Source: Lachnospiraceae bacterium
GTDB lineage: Bacteria; Bacillota; Clostridia; Lachnospirales; Anaerotignaceae
DNA: 64,000 bases
Assembly: GCA_019422065.1 (NCBI GenBank)
Contig: JAHZEA010000007.1
Location: forward strand, 57,673-121,672
Direction of reading: 5' to 3'
The first letter of the stretch is position 1. The number at the start of each line of letters is the position of its first letter. Position numbers and translations under genes: made by a program. This document shows, one piece after another, positions 1 to 9,307 of this stretch. The notes under the pieces were generated by a model, which was given only the letters and a program-made list of their open reading frames with translations, did no database searches and was not told the origin of the DNA.

Positions 1-1982
1 TTCCGCAGCATGATAACCTGCAAACAGTAGACCGTGCCGTTGTTGCACAGTGGATTGACGCTTTCCAATGTGACCAGTCGGTTATAATATATAATCTTGA
101 CCTATTGGAAAAAACAAACCCGGCGCTTTGGGATGTTTTAAGTACTCAGAATATATCAAGACTTATTGTTTCTCCTTTGCGTGACAGAGAAAAAGTAGTA
201 GGCTTTATTGGTGTTGACAATCCAAGGTGTGCTATTAATGATGATTCTCAAATACGAGTTTTATCTAACTTTTTGCTGGGCAGAATGAGGCAGGAAAAAA
301 ATGAAATGCACCTTCGCAGCCTTCTTCGTGCAAATTATCACAGCATACTTGATATTTTAAGTGTTGGTCTTTGGGTTATATACATAGATAAAAAGAATAA
401 CAGAAACGAATTTATTGTTGATGATACTTTAAGACGGATATTAGGCCTTTCTTCAATGCCGGGACATGAGGAATGTTATAATTTTTGGTATAACAGAATA
501 GGCAGCGGTTATTACAACTATGTTAATGATACTATAAAATGGATGATAGAGTCTTGGAACATAGTACAATTGGAATACATATGGCAGCACCCGCAAAAAG
601 GTGAAGTTACTGTTAGATGCATTGGTGTTAGAGTGCCAGACGAAAATGGTAAGATTTGCTTAAAGGGTTACCACAGAATTATAAGTGATGTAGACAGACC
701 AAGGGTAGTACCGGATACTGCGTCAAAAGCTGTTTTTGAATATAATGATATAAACCATACTGCCATTTTCCATTATGGTCGGTCGGTAATTGCTGGCAGC
801 AATATAAAAGAAACGAACTTTCCTCAGTCATGGATTGATTCAGAAATAGTGCATCCGCATTTTGCTTCGGAATTCAGACATCTGTTTTCTATGATACGTA
901 TGAAAGAGCAATTTGACGAGTTTGAGGTATTATTAAAAGCAAAATCGGGCATATATGAGTGGTTTAAAATTTCTTTGCAGCATTCAAGCAAAGCAGAAAA
1001 AGACCTTGACACTGTTATTGTTACAGCTGAACCTTTTGGCAGTTATCGTTTGCTTGAAATTGAACACAGAAGAATTAGGCAGTTTTACAAGGCACTGCTT
1101 TCAGAAAATGTTGCATATGCAGAAGTTGACTTGGAAAGCGGCCAGATTAAATCCATAGGCGGATTATGGAGCATATACAAACAAGATTACCAAAGAGATT
1201 CAAAGCATTTTATAGACTTTATGATGACAAAGTTTGCTGAGTATTTATCGCCGGAAGACTTGGAAGAAATAAAGAAATTCAGGGATGAGGACAAATGGAA
1301 TGAAATGTTTGAGCAGGGTGAGATTTGCAAGCGTTTTTATTATAAACGCATGATTAAAGGTCAGCTGCGCTGGGTCGAAATGGTTTTCCATTTGTTTAGA
1401 GAAAGTATTTCCAGAAATGTATATGCTTTGATTTATTTAAAGGACATACATATTCAAAAAGAACGTGAGCTCCTTCAAATTGAAGCCGCTACTATTGACC
1501 CTCTTACAGGTGTACTTAACAGAAATGCTTTTGAAAGAAAAGTGTGCAGTTATGCTTCTTCAAGTAAAACTGAAATTTGCGGCGCTTTTGTTCTGCTTGA
1601 TGTGGATAATTTTAAAAACATTAATGATGAAAAAGGTCATTTGGTTGGAGATAAAGCTCTTCAGTGCTTTGCCGAAATTATACGTTCAACATTCAGAGAG
1701 TCTGACTTTGTTGGAAGACTTGGCGGTGATGAATTTATGGTTTTTGTAAAAGGCGCAATTAGGAAAGAAGATTTAAACACAAGAATGAACCAATTACTTA
1801 ATAAATTCAATAATAATGAATGTTTGTCTATGACAAGCAGTATAGGAATAACTTATGCTTATAGGAATGATATTGATTATAATAAATGGCTGCACGAAGC
1901 AGATGTAGCACTGTATTATACTAAAAAGAACGGTAAAAACGGCTTTAGCTACTATGACGAGTTTGAGCAGTACGAGAATTAA
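1..1982 (+). CDS. Sensor diguanylate cyclase (GAF/PAS-GGDEF), 5' end outside window
   Basis: Makes c-di-GMP from two GTP. The reading frame is open from base 3, so the gene begins upstream of the window; the TTG at 105 is unlikely to be the true start. About 659 residues are visible. The N-terminal part ends in IGVDNPR, like the end of a GAF domain. Two or three PAS-like segments follow (around nt 340-630, 730-1030 and 1080-1450). The C-terminal GGDEF domain starts at DPLTGVLNRNAF, and the intact GGDEF signature is at nt 1722-1736. An RESD motif lies five residues before GGDEF and fits the RxxD inhibitory I-site, so product inhibition is likely. No transmembrane segment is seen in the visible part. 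A PilZ receptor gene lies just downstream. GGDEF assignment is secure; the sensory domains and ligand are inferred. Confidence 0.9.
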   Translation, partial: PQHDNLQTVDRAVVAQWIDAFQCDQSVIIYNLDLLEKTNPALWDVLSTQNISRLIVSPLRDREKVVGFIGVDNPRCAINDDSQIRVLSNFLLGRMRQEKNEMHLRSLLRANYHSILDILSVGLWVIYIDKKNNRNEFIVDDTLRRILGLSSMPGHEECYNFWYNRIGSGYYNYVNDTIKWMIESWNIVQLEYIWQHPQKGEVTVRCIGVRVPDENGKICLKGYHRIISDVDRPRVVPDTASKAVFEYNDINHTAIFHYGRSVIAGSNIKETNFPQSWIDSEIVHPHFASEFRHLFSMIRMKEQFDEFEVLLKAKSGIYEWFKISLQHSSKAEKDLDTVIVTAEPFGSYRLLEIEHRRIRQFYKALLSENVAYAEVDLESGQIKSIGGLWSIYKQDYQRDSKHFIDFMMTKFAEYLSPEDLEEIKKFRDEDKWNEMFEQGEICKRFYYKRMIKGQLRWVEMVFHLFRESISRNVYALIYLKDIHIQKERELLQIEAATIDPLTGVLNRNAFERKVCSYASSSKTEICGAFVLLDVDNFKNINDEKGHLVGDKALQCFAEIIRSTFRESDFVGRLGGDEFMVFVKGAIRKEDLNTRMNQLLNKFNNNECLSMTSSIGITYAYRNDIDYNKWLHEADVALYYTKKNGKNGFSYYDEFEQYEN

Positions 1983-2005
1983 TTATAATCAATATATTCT
2001 TAACT

Positions 2006-2053
2006 CTTAAGCGAAACTACGGCAGATTATAGGTTACTTATGTTTCGCTTAAG
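2006..2053. repeat. 12-bp perfect inverted repeat between GGDEF and PilZ genes
   Basis: CTTAAGCGAAAC at 2006-2017 is matched by its exact reverse complement at 2042-2053, with a 24-nt loop. No T-run follows on the + strand, so it is not a classical intrinsic terminator. It could be an operator, an mRNA processing hairpin or a weak terminator for the GGDEF gene. Confidence 0.6.
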
Positions 2054-2151
2054 ATTGGGTCTAAATGCAATGTTTAATATAAAATAATAAGTATGCAAAG
2101 CAGAACTTATAAATAATGGGTTGGACAAAAAACATTAAAAGGAGGAATTTT

Positions 2152-2820
2152 ATGGAAGAACCTGAAGTTGATTTAATATCATCTGGTTTTGAATTACGAT
2201 GTGAAGTGCTTAACAAAGACAACCTTTTATTGTTTTTAGGCAGAATAACAGATTTTAACCACGAAACAGAAGAAATAACATTAGAGGAGTATCATGGGTA
2301 TAAAACTCCTTGGGAAATGGTACCAAATGATACTTTACTAAGAGTTAGGTTAAATAATGCAAATGGCATTAATAAAGTGCTTGTATTAGAGGGTAATGTT
2401 ACGCAATCTACGTTTAATTATTTTTTAGTGCATATAAACAAAGTAATATCTAAAGATGAAGGTCGTCAGAATTTTAGGCATGGAATGCATTTAGAAGCTT
2501 ATGTTGAGCTGGAGGGCAGCGACGAAGAAAAGCAATTATGCACTATAATGGATATAAGTGTTTCGGGAATAGGTATTAAATGTAAAACTAAATTTAATGT
2601 TGGGGATACACTGGTATTTGATAACTTAAGGTTAAGAAATTTGGGCCCTATATTCAGCTTGCGCTGTAAAATATTAAGAAGCAGAGAAGAAGATGAAGAA
2701 TATTTTTACGGCTGTAAGTTTTATGAAATGGCAGAATATGACGAAGAAATACTTTGTCAAGATATACTAATAATGCAGGCAGAAGAAATTATGTGCCGTA
2801 AGTCGGGCAGCATAATTTAA
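2152..2820 (+). CDS. PilZ-domain c-di-GMP receptor protein
   Basis: A 222-residue cytoplasmic protein. Start chosen at ATG 2152 because AAAGGAGG lies just before it; the in-frame ATG at 2116 has no ribosome binding site. The N-terminal half (about 1-100) resembles the YcgR-like/PilZN flexible domain. The C-terminal half carries the PilZ motif: RQNFR (RxxxR, about residue 105) and DISVSGIG (D-x-S-x-x-G, about residue 132), the two c-di-GMP contacts of the family. Following a diguanylate cyclase gene, it is a plausible local effector; in Gram-positive bacteria such proteins control motility or surface polysaccharide, but the target here is unknown. A bidirectional terminator follows. Confidence 0.88.
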   Translation: MEEPEVDLISSGFELRCEVLNKDNLLLFLGRITDFNHETEEITLEEYHGYKTPWEMVPNDTLLRVRLNNANGINKVLVLEGNVTQSTFNYFLVHINKVISKDEGRQNFRHGMHLEAYVELEGSDEEKQLCTIMDISVSGIGIKCKTKFNVGDTLVFDNLRLRNLGPIFSLRCKILRSREEDEEYFYGCKFYEMAEYDEEILCQDILIMQAEEIMCRKSGSII

Positions 2821-2850
2821 GTTTTGATAGCAGGGTATTGAATAATTTAA

Positions 2851-2899
2851 AAAAACAGTAACTATTGACAAAATTATATTTGCCATAGTTACTGTTTTT
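2851..2899. terminator. Bidirectional intrinsic terminator
   Basis: AAAAACAGTAACTAT (2851-2865) pairs with ATAGTTACTGTTTTT (2885-2899). The 15-bp stem has a T-run on both strands and separates the convergent PilZ and SLC13-like genes. Confidence 0.9.
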
Positions 2900-2931
2900 G
2901 TATTGATGATTTAATTTATTTAAAGAGCTGT

Positions 2932-4050
2932 TTAATACAGAAAAACTCTTAATAAAACACACAGTAAAGAGAGGAAAAGAAGAAAAACCAAATTAAATAC
3001 TGTGAATATTTTTAAATACTGTGATTTTTTATCCGGCATAAACTCAGCTGCGAATTTATACGATATAAGGCTTGCCATAGATGCAATTAGAGTACCAAGA
3101 CCACCTATATTAACGCCTATAAGAAGTTCCAACCATTTATCAGTAAAGCCTGATAGCAGCAGAGCAGACGGAACATTGCTCATAATTTGGCTTGACAATA
3201 TAGCAGTAAGTATTTCGTTGCCTGAAATAAAAGAGCTTATAAAATGCTGAAAACTGCTTATTTCTCCTACATTCCCTATAAATATAAAAAAACCAGTAAA
3301 TGTAATTAAAAGACTATAGTCTATTTCTTTAAATAACTTTTTATTAAATATTAGAAGTGAAAGCACAATTATTATAAATACAACCTTAACTGGTATTACT
3401 CTACCAACAGATAAAACAGACAGAACAAAGAGACCAAAATAAAAAACAACCATTTTTTTATTTGATATTTTTGTACCGTCATCTGTATTTATTAAATTTA
3501 AAGAAGTGTTTTTTCTGAAAACTACAAATAAGACTATAAGCAGTAACGACAAAGCACCGTATGGCAGCATAGCCATAAAAAAATCTGCTGTTGGTACAGA
3601 ATACTTTGTATATATGTATATATTCTGTGGGTTTCCAATAGGTGTAACAATACTGCCTAAGTTTGCAGCTATTGTTTGCATTACAACAACAAATGTAATT
3701 CTTTCTTTAAGATTAGCCATTGTAAGTGTACCTATAGCAAATGGTACAAATGTAATAAGTGATACATCGTTTGTTATAAGCATACTTGAAAAGAAGCAGA
3801 GCAAAATCAGTATAAGTTCAAGCTGGACAGATGTTTTTACTTTTGAAAGCAGTTTTAAACCTGCCAGCTTAAATATATTCAGCTCTTTTAAAGCGCATGT
3901 TACAGCCATTAAGCAAAAGAGCAGAGATAGTGTTCTGAAATCTATGTATTGAATATATCCTAAATTAGGCGGAACTATGAAAGATGAAATAAGTGCGGCA
4001 ATCCATGCGCATACAAGTACAGGCTCTTTTTTTATAAATTGTTTAATCAT
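2932..4050 (-). CDS. ArsB/NhaD-CitM-type (SLC13-like) ion or carboxylate transporter
   Basis: A 372-residue polytopic membrane protein with about 10-11 hydrophobic segments. The ATG at 4050 was chosen because AGGAG precedes it; the frame extends 17 codons upstream without a ribosome binding site. Family marks of the ion transporter superfamily are the two half-site motifs: ITNDVSLITFVPFA with GSIVTPIGNPQN in the first half, and SNVPSALLLSG with NIGGLGTLIASMASLI in the second. Members move citrate or other carboxylates, arsenite, or Na+/H+; substrate cannot be told from sequence. It is shorter than CitM-like proteins (about 430). Monocistronic, convergent with the PilZ gene. Confidence 0.75.
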   Translation of the reverse strand: MIKQFIKKEPVLVCAWIAALISSFIVPPNLGYIQYIDFRTLSLLFCLMAVTCALKELNIFKLAGLKLLSKVKTSVQLELILILLCFFSSMLITNDVSLITFVPFAIGTLTMANLKERITFVVVMQTIAANLGSIVTPIGNPQNIYIYTKYSVPTADFFMAMLPYGALSLLLIVLFVVFRKNTSLNLINTDDGTKISNKKMVVFYFGLFVLSVLSVGRVIPVKVVFIIIVLSLLIFNKKLFKEIDYSLLITFTGFFIFIGNVGEISSFQHFISSFISGNEILTAILSSQIMSNVPSALLLSGFTDKWLELLIGVNIGGLGTLIASMASLISYKFAAEFMPDKKSQYLKIFTVFNLVFLLFLSLLCVLLRVFLY

Positions 4051-4622
4051 AATAATTCTCCTAAAACAGTTACAAAACAACTGCAAAACAATTTTACACA
4101 ATGACTAATTATAATAGAAAATGTAAAAATTACAAGTACTTGAATAGAACATATTAATTTATAACCATCATGTATGTTTTGGAAAAACAAATGTAAGCTC
4201 AATATGTAAAATATACAAAATTATTAATAAATGTTTTTGCTAAATGTTTTATACAATTTAACAGACTTTGAAAGCTTATAATAAATCGACAATTTTTCAG
4301 CTTTTGACTATATTCAAATTTGTGGGAATTTTTATGTACTTTTTTATGAAATACTTTGATTTTTATAATTATTTTTGGTATAATTTATTACGTTAAAAGA
4401 AATAAATTTACGTCAGTATGAAAGTTTTAACAAAAGTAAGGGGAGATGGTGATTAATTTTAAACTTTTAATTGCCCGACACATAAGTATTTCTAATGAAT
4501 TATTATGAAAACTTATAAATTCGGCATATTAAATCGCAAAACTTCATATTTTTTAAGCCGTTAGAAAAAGTCAAAAATCAAATGGGATATTGATTTACTA
4601 AAGATGAAAAGGGGAATTTATT
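4051..4622. other. 572-bp intergenic region: divergent promoters and long leader of the DUF819 gene
   Basis: Very AT-rich spacer between the divergent SLC13-like and DUF819 genes. It holds a good rightward promoter (4356-4384), implying an untranslated leader of about 230 nt. A weak 20-codon ORF lies inside it (ATG 4446 to TGA 4508, preceded by AAGGGGAG but very close to it). No known riboswitch motif was recognised and no terminator hairpin is evident in the leader. Confidence 0.5.
4356..4384 (+). promoter_or_regulatory. Sigma-A promoter of the DUF819 gene
   Basis: TTGATT (4356-4361), 17-bp spacer, TATAAT (4379-4384), with an extended -10 (TGG before TATAAT). Confidence 0.7.
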
Positions 4623-5813
4623 ATGAATATTATTACATCAGCTGAAGGCTTTATAGGCTTCATGTTGCTTTTAATGGCACTTATATTTGGTTATGAAAAG
4701 AAAAACCCGAATTCAAAAATATTTAAAGTAATTCCTTCAATGCTCTGGCTTATGATTATTGTGGCAGCTTGTGCTACATTCCATGTATGGGATCCTAATG
4801 CTGAGGGCGTTATAGCAGCTCAGGATATAATGTATACAACATTTCTTCCTATGATGCTTATTATGTTCATGCTTACTTGTGACGTACGTGACCTTTTTAA
4901 ACTTGGTCCTCGTATGATACTTTCATTCCTTTGTACTACAGTATCAGTTTTGATTGGTTTTACAGTAGCTTTCTTAATTACAAAAAGATGGCTTCCAGAA
5001 ATGGGCTGGGCTTCTATAGCTTCAGTTACAGGCTCATTCGTTGGTGAAACAATCAACATGAGAGCTGTTGCTGCTGTATTTGGTGTTGAAGGTACAGACT
5101 TTGCTTATGCAGCTATGATGGATACAATAGGATTTACTGTTGTTCTTTCTGTTGCTATGTGGATTCTTCCAAGACAGGCTAAATGGAACAAAATGATGAA
5201 AGCTTCAACAGAAGGTATTGATGAAATAGCTGTTAAAATTAACGCTTCTATGCAGGCTCACCCTGAAGCACAGGAAAAACCTGTATTTGTTGACTACTGC
5301 AAACTCTTTGCTGTAGGTATCCTTGGTACAGCTTTTGTAAACTGGGTAATTCCTTTTATTCCTGAAGTTTCTTTCCTTAATGCTACAGGTTGGAGAGTTA
5401 TACTTGGTTCACTTCTTGGTATTGCCCTTGGTTTAACACCTCTTCATTGGTTAAAAGGCGCTAAAGACTGCGCTAACGTATTCCTTTATATGAGCCTCTG
5501 TGTTGCTATGTCTTACTCAGACCTTAGCCAGTGCACAAGCGCACCTGCATTTGCAGCAGCAGTTCTTATAATGCTTGCTGTTATGTATGTTATTTGGCTT
5601 TGCCTTTGTAAGCTTCTTAAACTTGACTGCTTTACTGCAGCAGTTGGTTTCATGGCAAACTTCGGTGGTACATCATCAGCTCCTGCTATAGCAGCTGCTT
5701 ATAACGAAAACTGGATTGGTTTTGGTATCCTTCTTGGTTTCTTTGGTGACCTTATTGGTACTGCTGTTGCTATAAGCTTTGGTTACTTCTTACAGTATCT
5801 TTCAATGTTATAA
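4623..5813 (+). CDS. DUF819 (YjcL-like) integral membrane protein
   Basis: A 396-residue protein with about 10-11 membrane segments. ATG 4623 is preceded by AAAAGGGGA. The start region (GYEKKNPNSKIFKVIPSML), a central TGSFVGETINMRAVA motif and a C-terminal FGGTSSAPAIAAAY motif match the DUF819 family, which has inverted-repeat transporter-like topology but no settled substrate. A cytoplasmic loop (about residues 190-225) separates the halves. Codon choice is rich in GCT, ACA and CTT, as in the ribosomal protein genes of this window, which suggests strong expression. Transcribed alone, from a promoter about 240 bp upstream to a strong terminator. Confidence 0.82.
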   Translation: MNIITSAEGFIGFMLLLMALIFGYEKKNPNSKIFKVIPSMLWLMIIVAACATFHVWDPNAEGVIAAQDIMYTTFLPMMLIMFMLTCDVRDLFKLGPRMILSFLCTTVSVLIGFTVAFLITKRWLPEMGWASIASVTGSFVGETINMRAVAAVFGVEGTDFAYAAMMDTIGFTVVLSVAMWILPRQAKWNKMMKASTEGIDEIAVKINASMQAHPEAQEKPVFVDYCKLFAVGILGTAFVNWVIPFIPEVSFLNATGWRVILGSLLGIALGLTPLHWLKGAKDCANVFLYMSLCVAMSYSDLSQCTSAPAFAAAVLIMLAVMYVIWLCLCKLLKLDCFTAAVGFMANFGGTSSAPAIAAAYNENWIGFGILLGFFGDLIGTAVAISFGYFLQYLSML

Positions 5814-5880
5814 TCTATTTTGGCTTAAGATGTGAGTGCGAATTTATGTAGAATTTTTAAGTACATATATCAGTTTTATT

Positions 5881-5914
5881 AAGCGGTGCTGGAATTTTAT
5901 TTCCAGCACCGTTT
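5881..5914 (+). terminator. Intrinsic terminator after DUF819 gene
   Basis: CGGTGCTGGAA (5884-5894) pairs with TTCCAGCACCG (5901-5911) across a 6-nt loop, followed by TTTA. Confidence 0.85.
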
Positions 5915-5930
5915 AATGCATTAAATTTAT

Positions 5931-5959
5931 TTGACAATAAAGTGTATTTGTATTAAATT
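5931..5959 (+). promoter_or_regulatory. Sigma-A promoter of the ABC exporter gene
   Basis: TTGACA (5931-5936), 17-bp spacer, TAAATT (5954-5959), about 60 bp before the start codon. Confidence 0.65.
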
Positions 5960-6020
5960 TTACATAAGATAGATTAAATTAACTTAATGTTTTAATAAAT
6001 TTAATGCGGGAGAGGTTATT

Positions 6021-7748
6021 ATGAATATATATAAAAGGTTTATAAGTTATTACAGACCGCATTGGAAGCTGTTTGCTTTTGATATGTTCTGCGCTTTTGT
6101 AGTTTCTATGGTTGATATTTCCATACCCCAGATATTGAGATTTTTAACCAATGATTTATTTTTGGAAAGTAAATATGTAATACTTGGGTATTTGCCGTAT
6201 ATATTTGCCATACTTATGGTAATGTATGTAATCAGGATGTTGTGCCAGTATTTTATTGGCTCGTGGGGCCATATAATGGGTTCACGTATGGAAAGTGACA
6301 TGCGTAGAGATTTGTTTGCCAAAATGGAGGAGCTGCCATTTTCTTACTATGATAACCACAGCACTGGTGATATGAACGCACGTATGGTATCTGACTTATT
6401 TGATATATCGGAATTAGCACACCATGGGCCGGAAAACTTGTTTTTGTCATTTATTAAAATAGCAGGCTCAATTATTATTCTGCTTACTATAAATGTTAAT
6501 TTAACACTTTTGCTTTTAGCCATTATTATATTTATAATTATATTCAGTGGTAATCTTAATATTAAAATGCGCCGTGTTTTTATGGATAACAGGCGTAAAA
6601 TCTCGGGTATTAACGTAAGCTTACAGGACAGCATTGAAGGTATTAGGGTTGTTAAGTCATTTGCCAACGAAGAAGCAGAAGCTAAAAAATTCGATAAAGC
6701 TAACAATGCTTTTTTAAAGTCTAAAAAAGATTCATACATGGTAATGGGCTCTTTTCAGGCCGGAAACGGATTTTTGCAGGGATTATTATATGTTGCAGTG
6801 CTTGTTGCCGGTGGTTACTATGTAGCCCAAGGAAAAATTAAAGCAACAGACCTTGCGGTTTACGCTTTATACATTAACGTAGTTGTTGCGCCTATTAATA
6901 TTTTGGTTGAGTTTCTTGAAACATTCCAAAAAGGATTTGCCGGTTTTAAAAGATTTATTGAAATTATGGACACTGAAACAGAAATAAAAGACTTGCCAAA
7001 TGCTGTGGAGCTTACAGATGTGAAAGGAAAAATTGATTATGAGAATGTAAGCTTTTCTTATGACGGTGTAAGCGGCATTCTTTCGGACTTAAATCTTAGC
7101 ATAGAGCCGGGAAAAATTGCAGCTCTTGTTGGAGCTTCAGGTGGCGGCAAAACCACTATATGCTCTCTTTTGCCAAGGTTTTACGATGTTACAGGCGGAA
7201 GTATTAAAATTGACGGGAAAGATGTACGGGATATAACTCAAAAGTCTTTAAGAAAAGCCATAGGCACTGTTCAGCAGGATGTGTATTTGTTCGGAAGCAC
7301 ATTTAAAGAAAATATTGCTTACGGAAAAATAGGTGCAACTGATGAAGAAATAATTGAAGCAGCAAAAAAAGCCAATATCCATGACTTTATAATGAGCCTT
7401 CCTGACGGATATGACACACAGGTTGGTGAAAGAGGCGTAAGGCTTTCAGGCGGACAAAGGCAAAGAATTTCTATAGCAAGAGTTTTCCTTAAAAATCCAC
7501 AGATACTTATACTTGATGAAGCTACATCAGCTCTTGATAACGAAAGTGAAAGATATATTCAAAACTCCCTTGATGAACTGGCAAAGGGCAGAACAACTAT
7601 TGTTATAGCTCATAGGCTTAGCACAATAATTAACGCCGACATTATTTATGTAATAGAAAACGGAAGGGTTAAAGAAAAAGGAACGCATAAAGAGCTTTTG
7701 GAAAAGAACGGGACATACGCAAAATATTATAACATGCAGTTCAGATAA
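6021..7748 (+). CDS. ABC exporter, fused permease-ATPase half transporter (MsbA/LmrA type)
   Basis: A 575-residue half transporter. ATG 6021 follows GGGAGAGG. Residues about 1-310 form the six-helix type I exporter membrane domain. Residues about 335-575 form the ATPase: Walker A GASGGGKTT, Q-loop VQQDVYLFG, ABC signature LSGGQRQR, Walker B ILILDEATSALD and H-loop IAHRLST. All catalytic residues are intact, including the Glu after Walker B. Since there is no partner half transporter beside it, it probably works as a homodimer exporting a lipid, drug or peptide; substrate cannot be predicted. Flanked by its own promoter and terminator. Confidence 0.9.
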   Translation: MNIYKRFISYYRPHWKLFAFDMFCAFVVSMVDISIPQILRFLTNDLFLESKYVILGYLPYIFAILMVMYVIRMLCQYFIGSWGHIMGSRMESDMRRDLFAKMEELPFSYYDNHSTGDMNARMVSDLFDISELAHHGPENLFLSFIKIAGSIIILLTINVNLTLLLLAIIIFIIIFSGNLNIKMRRVFMDNRRKISGINVSLQDSIEGIRVVKSFANEEAEAKKFDKANNAFLKSKKDSYMVMGSFQAGNGFLQGLLYVAVLVAGGYYVAQGKIKATDLAVYALYINVVVAPINILVEFLETFQKGFAGFKRFIEIMDTETEIKDLPNAVELTDVKGKIDYENVSFSYDGVSGILSDLNLSIEPGKIAALVGASGGGKTTICSLLPRFYDVTGGSIKIDGKDVRDITQKSLRKAIGTVQQDVYLFGSTFKENIAYGKIGATDEEIIEAAKKANIHDFIMSLPDGYDTQVGERGVRLSGGQRQRISIARVFLKNPQILILDEATSALDNESERYIQNSLDELAKGRTTIVIAHRLSTIINADIIYVIENGRVKEKGTHKELLEKNGTYAKYYNMQFR

Positions 7749-7775
7749 AAAACTAATTTAGTATTAATTAAAATA

Positions 7776-7804
7776 AGCCGAAACTTTTAATAAGTTTCGG
7801 CTTT
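7776..7804. terminator. Bidirectional intrinsic terminator
   Basis: AAGCCGAAACTT (7776-7787) pairs perfectly with AAGTTTCGGCTT (7793-7804) between the convergent ABC exporter and brnQ genes. Confidence 0.88.
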
Positions 7805-7811
7805 AAGTTTA

Positions 7812-9116
7812 TTATTCAGTTGTTTTTCCTGTTATTACAGAAAGTATAATACCTAATACAATACCTATTGCAGCAGGCAGTATCCAACAGAGGTTTGTGT
7901 TAAAAGGCGGTATCATGCCTAAGAATTTATTTAAAGATGGTATTACTATGTTTGCAGAAGGCAAAGCGCTTAATATGCTTATAATGGCTGTAAATGTAAT
8001 TGTTACAGGGTAAACATAGGCAAATTTTTTAAATACATTGTTTAAAAGCCCCAGTACAATAAGTACAATAGCTACCGGATAAATAGCATTTAATACAGGT
8101 ACAGAAACGGCCAATATAGCGTTTAAGCCTGCTATTGATATAAAAAAGCTTGCTACAGCAAAAATTATTACCCATGTACGGTAATTAAGCTTAGGAAAAG
8201 TATTTGAAAAATACTCACTACAGCAGCATAACAGGCCTGTGCATGTGTTAAGGCAGGCAATTACAAATATAACACCAAGTATAATTATTCCGGCAGTTCC
8301 GAAAAGATATGATACAAGATTTGTAAGAACCTCAGCGCCGTTTGTTGCTCCTGCAAATGAACCGCCAGAAATTGCGCCTATATGAGCCAAAGCTGCATAC
8401 ACAATTAAAAGTACAGCTCCAGCTATCCATCCGGCTTTTATTGTATAGCTAACTATAGATGATTCATTTGTAACGCCTTTGTTTTGTATGTTAAGAGCTA
8501 TTACTATACCAAAATTAAGAGCGGCAATGGTGTCCATTGTAAGATATCCGTCCAAAAAGCCTTGTACAGCACGGCTATTTTCATATGTGCCTGTTGGTGT
8601 GCCGTAACCGCCTGGTGAATGAAGAACACAGCCTATTACTATAACAAATATAAGTATTAAAAGACATGGTCCAAGTATTTTTCCAAGCCTGTCTGAAAGT
8701 TTTTCAGGATGAAGCGCAAGAAAAAGTGCAACAGCAAAGAATATAAGAGAATAAATAACACGCAAAGTTGTTGATGCAGCAAAAGGCGCTACAGCCATTT
8801 CAAAAGATGTAGAGGCTGTACGTGGAATAGCAAGACACGGGCCTATTGACAAATAAATAAGCAGTGTAAATATAAAAGCGAATTTAGGGTGTACTCTGCC
8901 GGCAAGAGATGGAAGGCCGCCTGATTTGGCAACTGCTATAACGCCCAAAATAGGAAGACATATAGCGCTTAAAGCAAACCCTGCCATAGCTACCCATGTT
9001 CCTGTTCCTGCCTGAGAACCTAAAAACGGTGGAAATATAAGATTGCCGGCGCCGAAAAACATTGAAAACAGTGTTATACCGACAAAAATACAATCCTTTC
9101 TTGATAGTTTGTTCAA
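7812..9116 (-). CDS. brnQ: Branched-chain amino acid:cation symporter BrnQ
   Basis: Na+ (or H+) coupled uptake of leucine, isoleucine and valine across the cytoplasmic membrane. It has 434 residues with about 12 membrane segments. The TTG at 9116 was taken as start because GGGAGTG lies 6-8 nt before it; the frame is open for 12 more codons upstream. The N-terminus (FVGITLFSMFFGAGNLIFPP) is the family hallmark of BrnQ/LIVCS carriers. Length is typical (about 430-450). It complements the ilvBNC operon 10 kb away: uptake versus synthesis of the same amino acids. No attenuator or T-box was recognised upstream. Confidence 0.92.
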   Translation of the reverse strand: MNKLSRKDCIFVGITLFSMFFGAGNLIFPPFLGSQAGTGTWVAMAGFALSAICLPILGVIAVAKSGGLPSLAGRVHPKFAFIFTLLIYLSIGPCLAIPRTASTSFEMAVAPFAASTTLRVIYSLIFFAVALFLALHPEKLSDRLGKILGPCLLILIFVIVIGCVLHSPGGYGTPTGTYENSRAVQGFLDGYLTMDTIAALNFGIVIALNIQNKGVTNESSIVSYTIKAGWIAGAVLLIVYAALAHIGAISGGSFAGATNGAEVLTNLVSYLFGTAGIIILGVIFVIACLNTCTGLLCCCSEYFSNTFPKLNYRTWVIIFAVASFFISIAGLNAILAVSVPVLNAIYPVAIVLIVLGLLNNVFKKFAYVYPVTITFTAIISILSALPSANIVIPSLNKFLGMIPPFNTNLCWILPAAIGIVLGIILSVITGKTTE

Positions 9117-9307
9117 ATTAATCACTCCCATTGATTTTATTAATAAATACAATATAATAAATTTTTAATTTATGCAACCCTAAAGGCGTTTTAAGGCGAA
9201 TATATGAGTTAAGTTTGTTATTTTGCCATGCTTTATTGAATTTTATACTATTAAGTGTTATTATAATAACCCGAAGAATAAGTTATATATTTTAATGGAG
9301 GATAAAA

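Noticed and set aside
9153..9307. FMN riboswitch upstream of the RibU-like gene
   Set aside because: Looked for the conserved purine-rich FMN motif; none present in the 150-bp gap.
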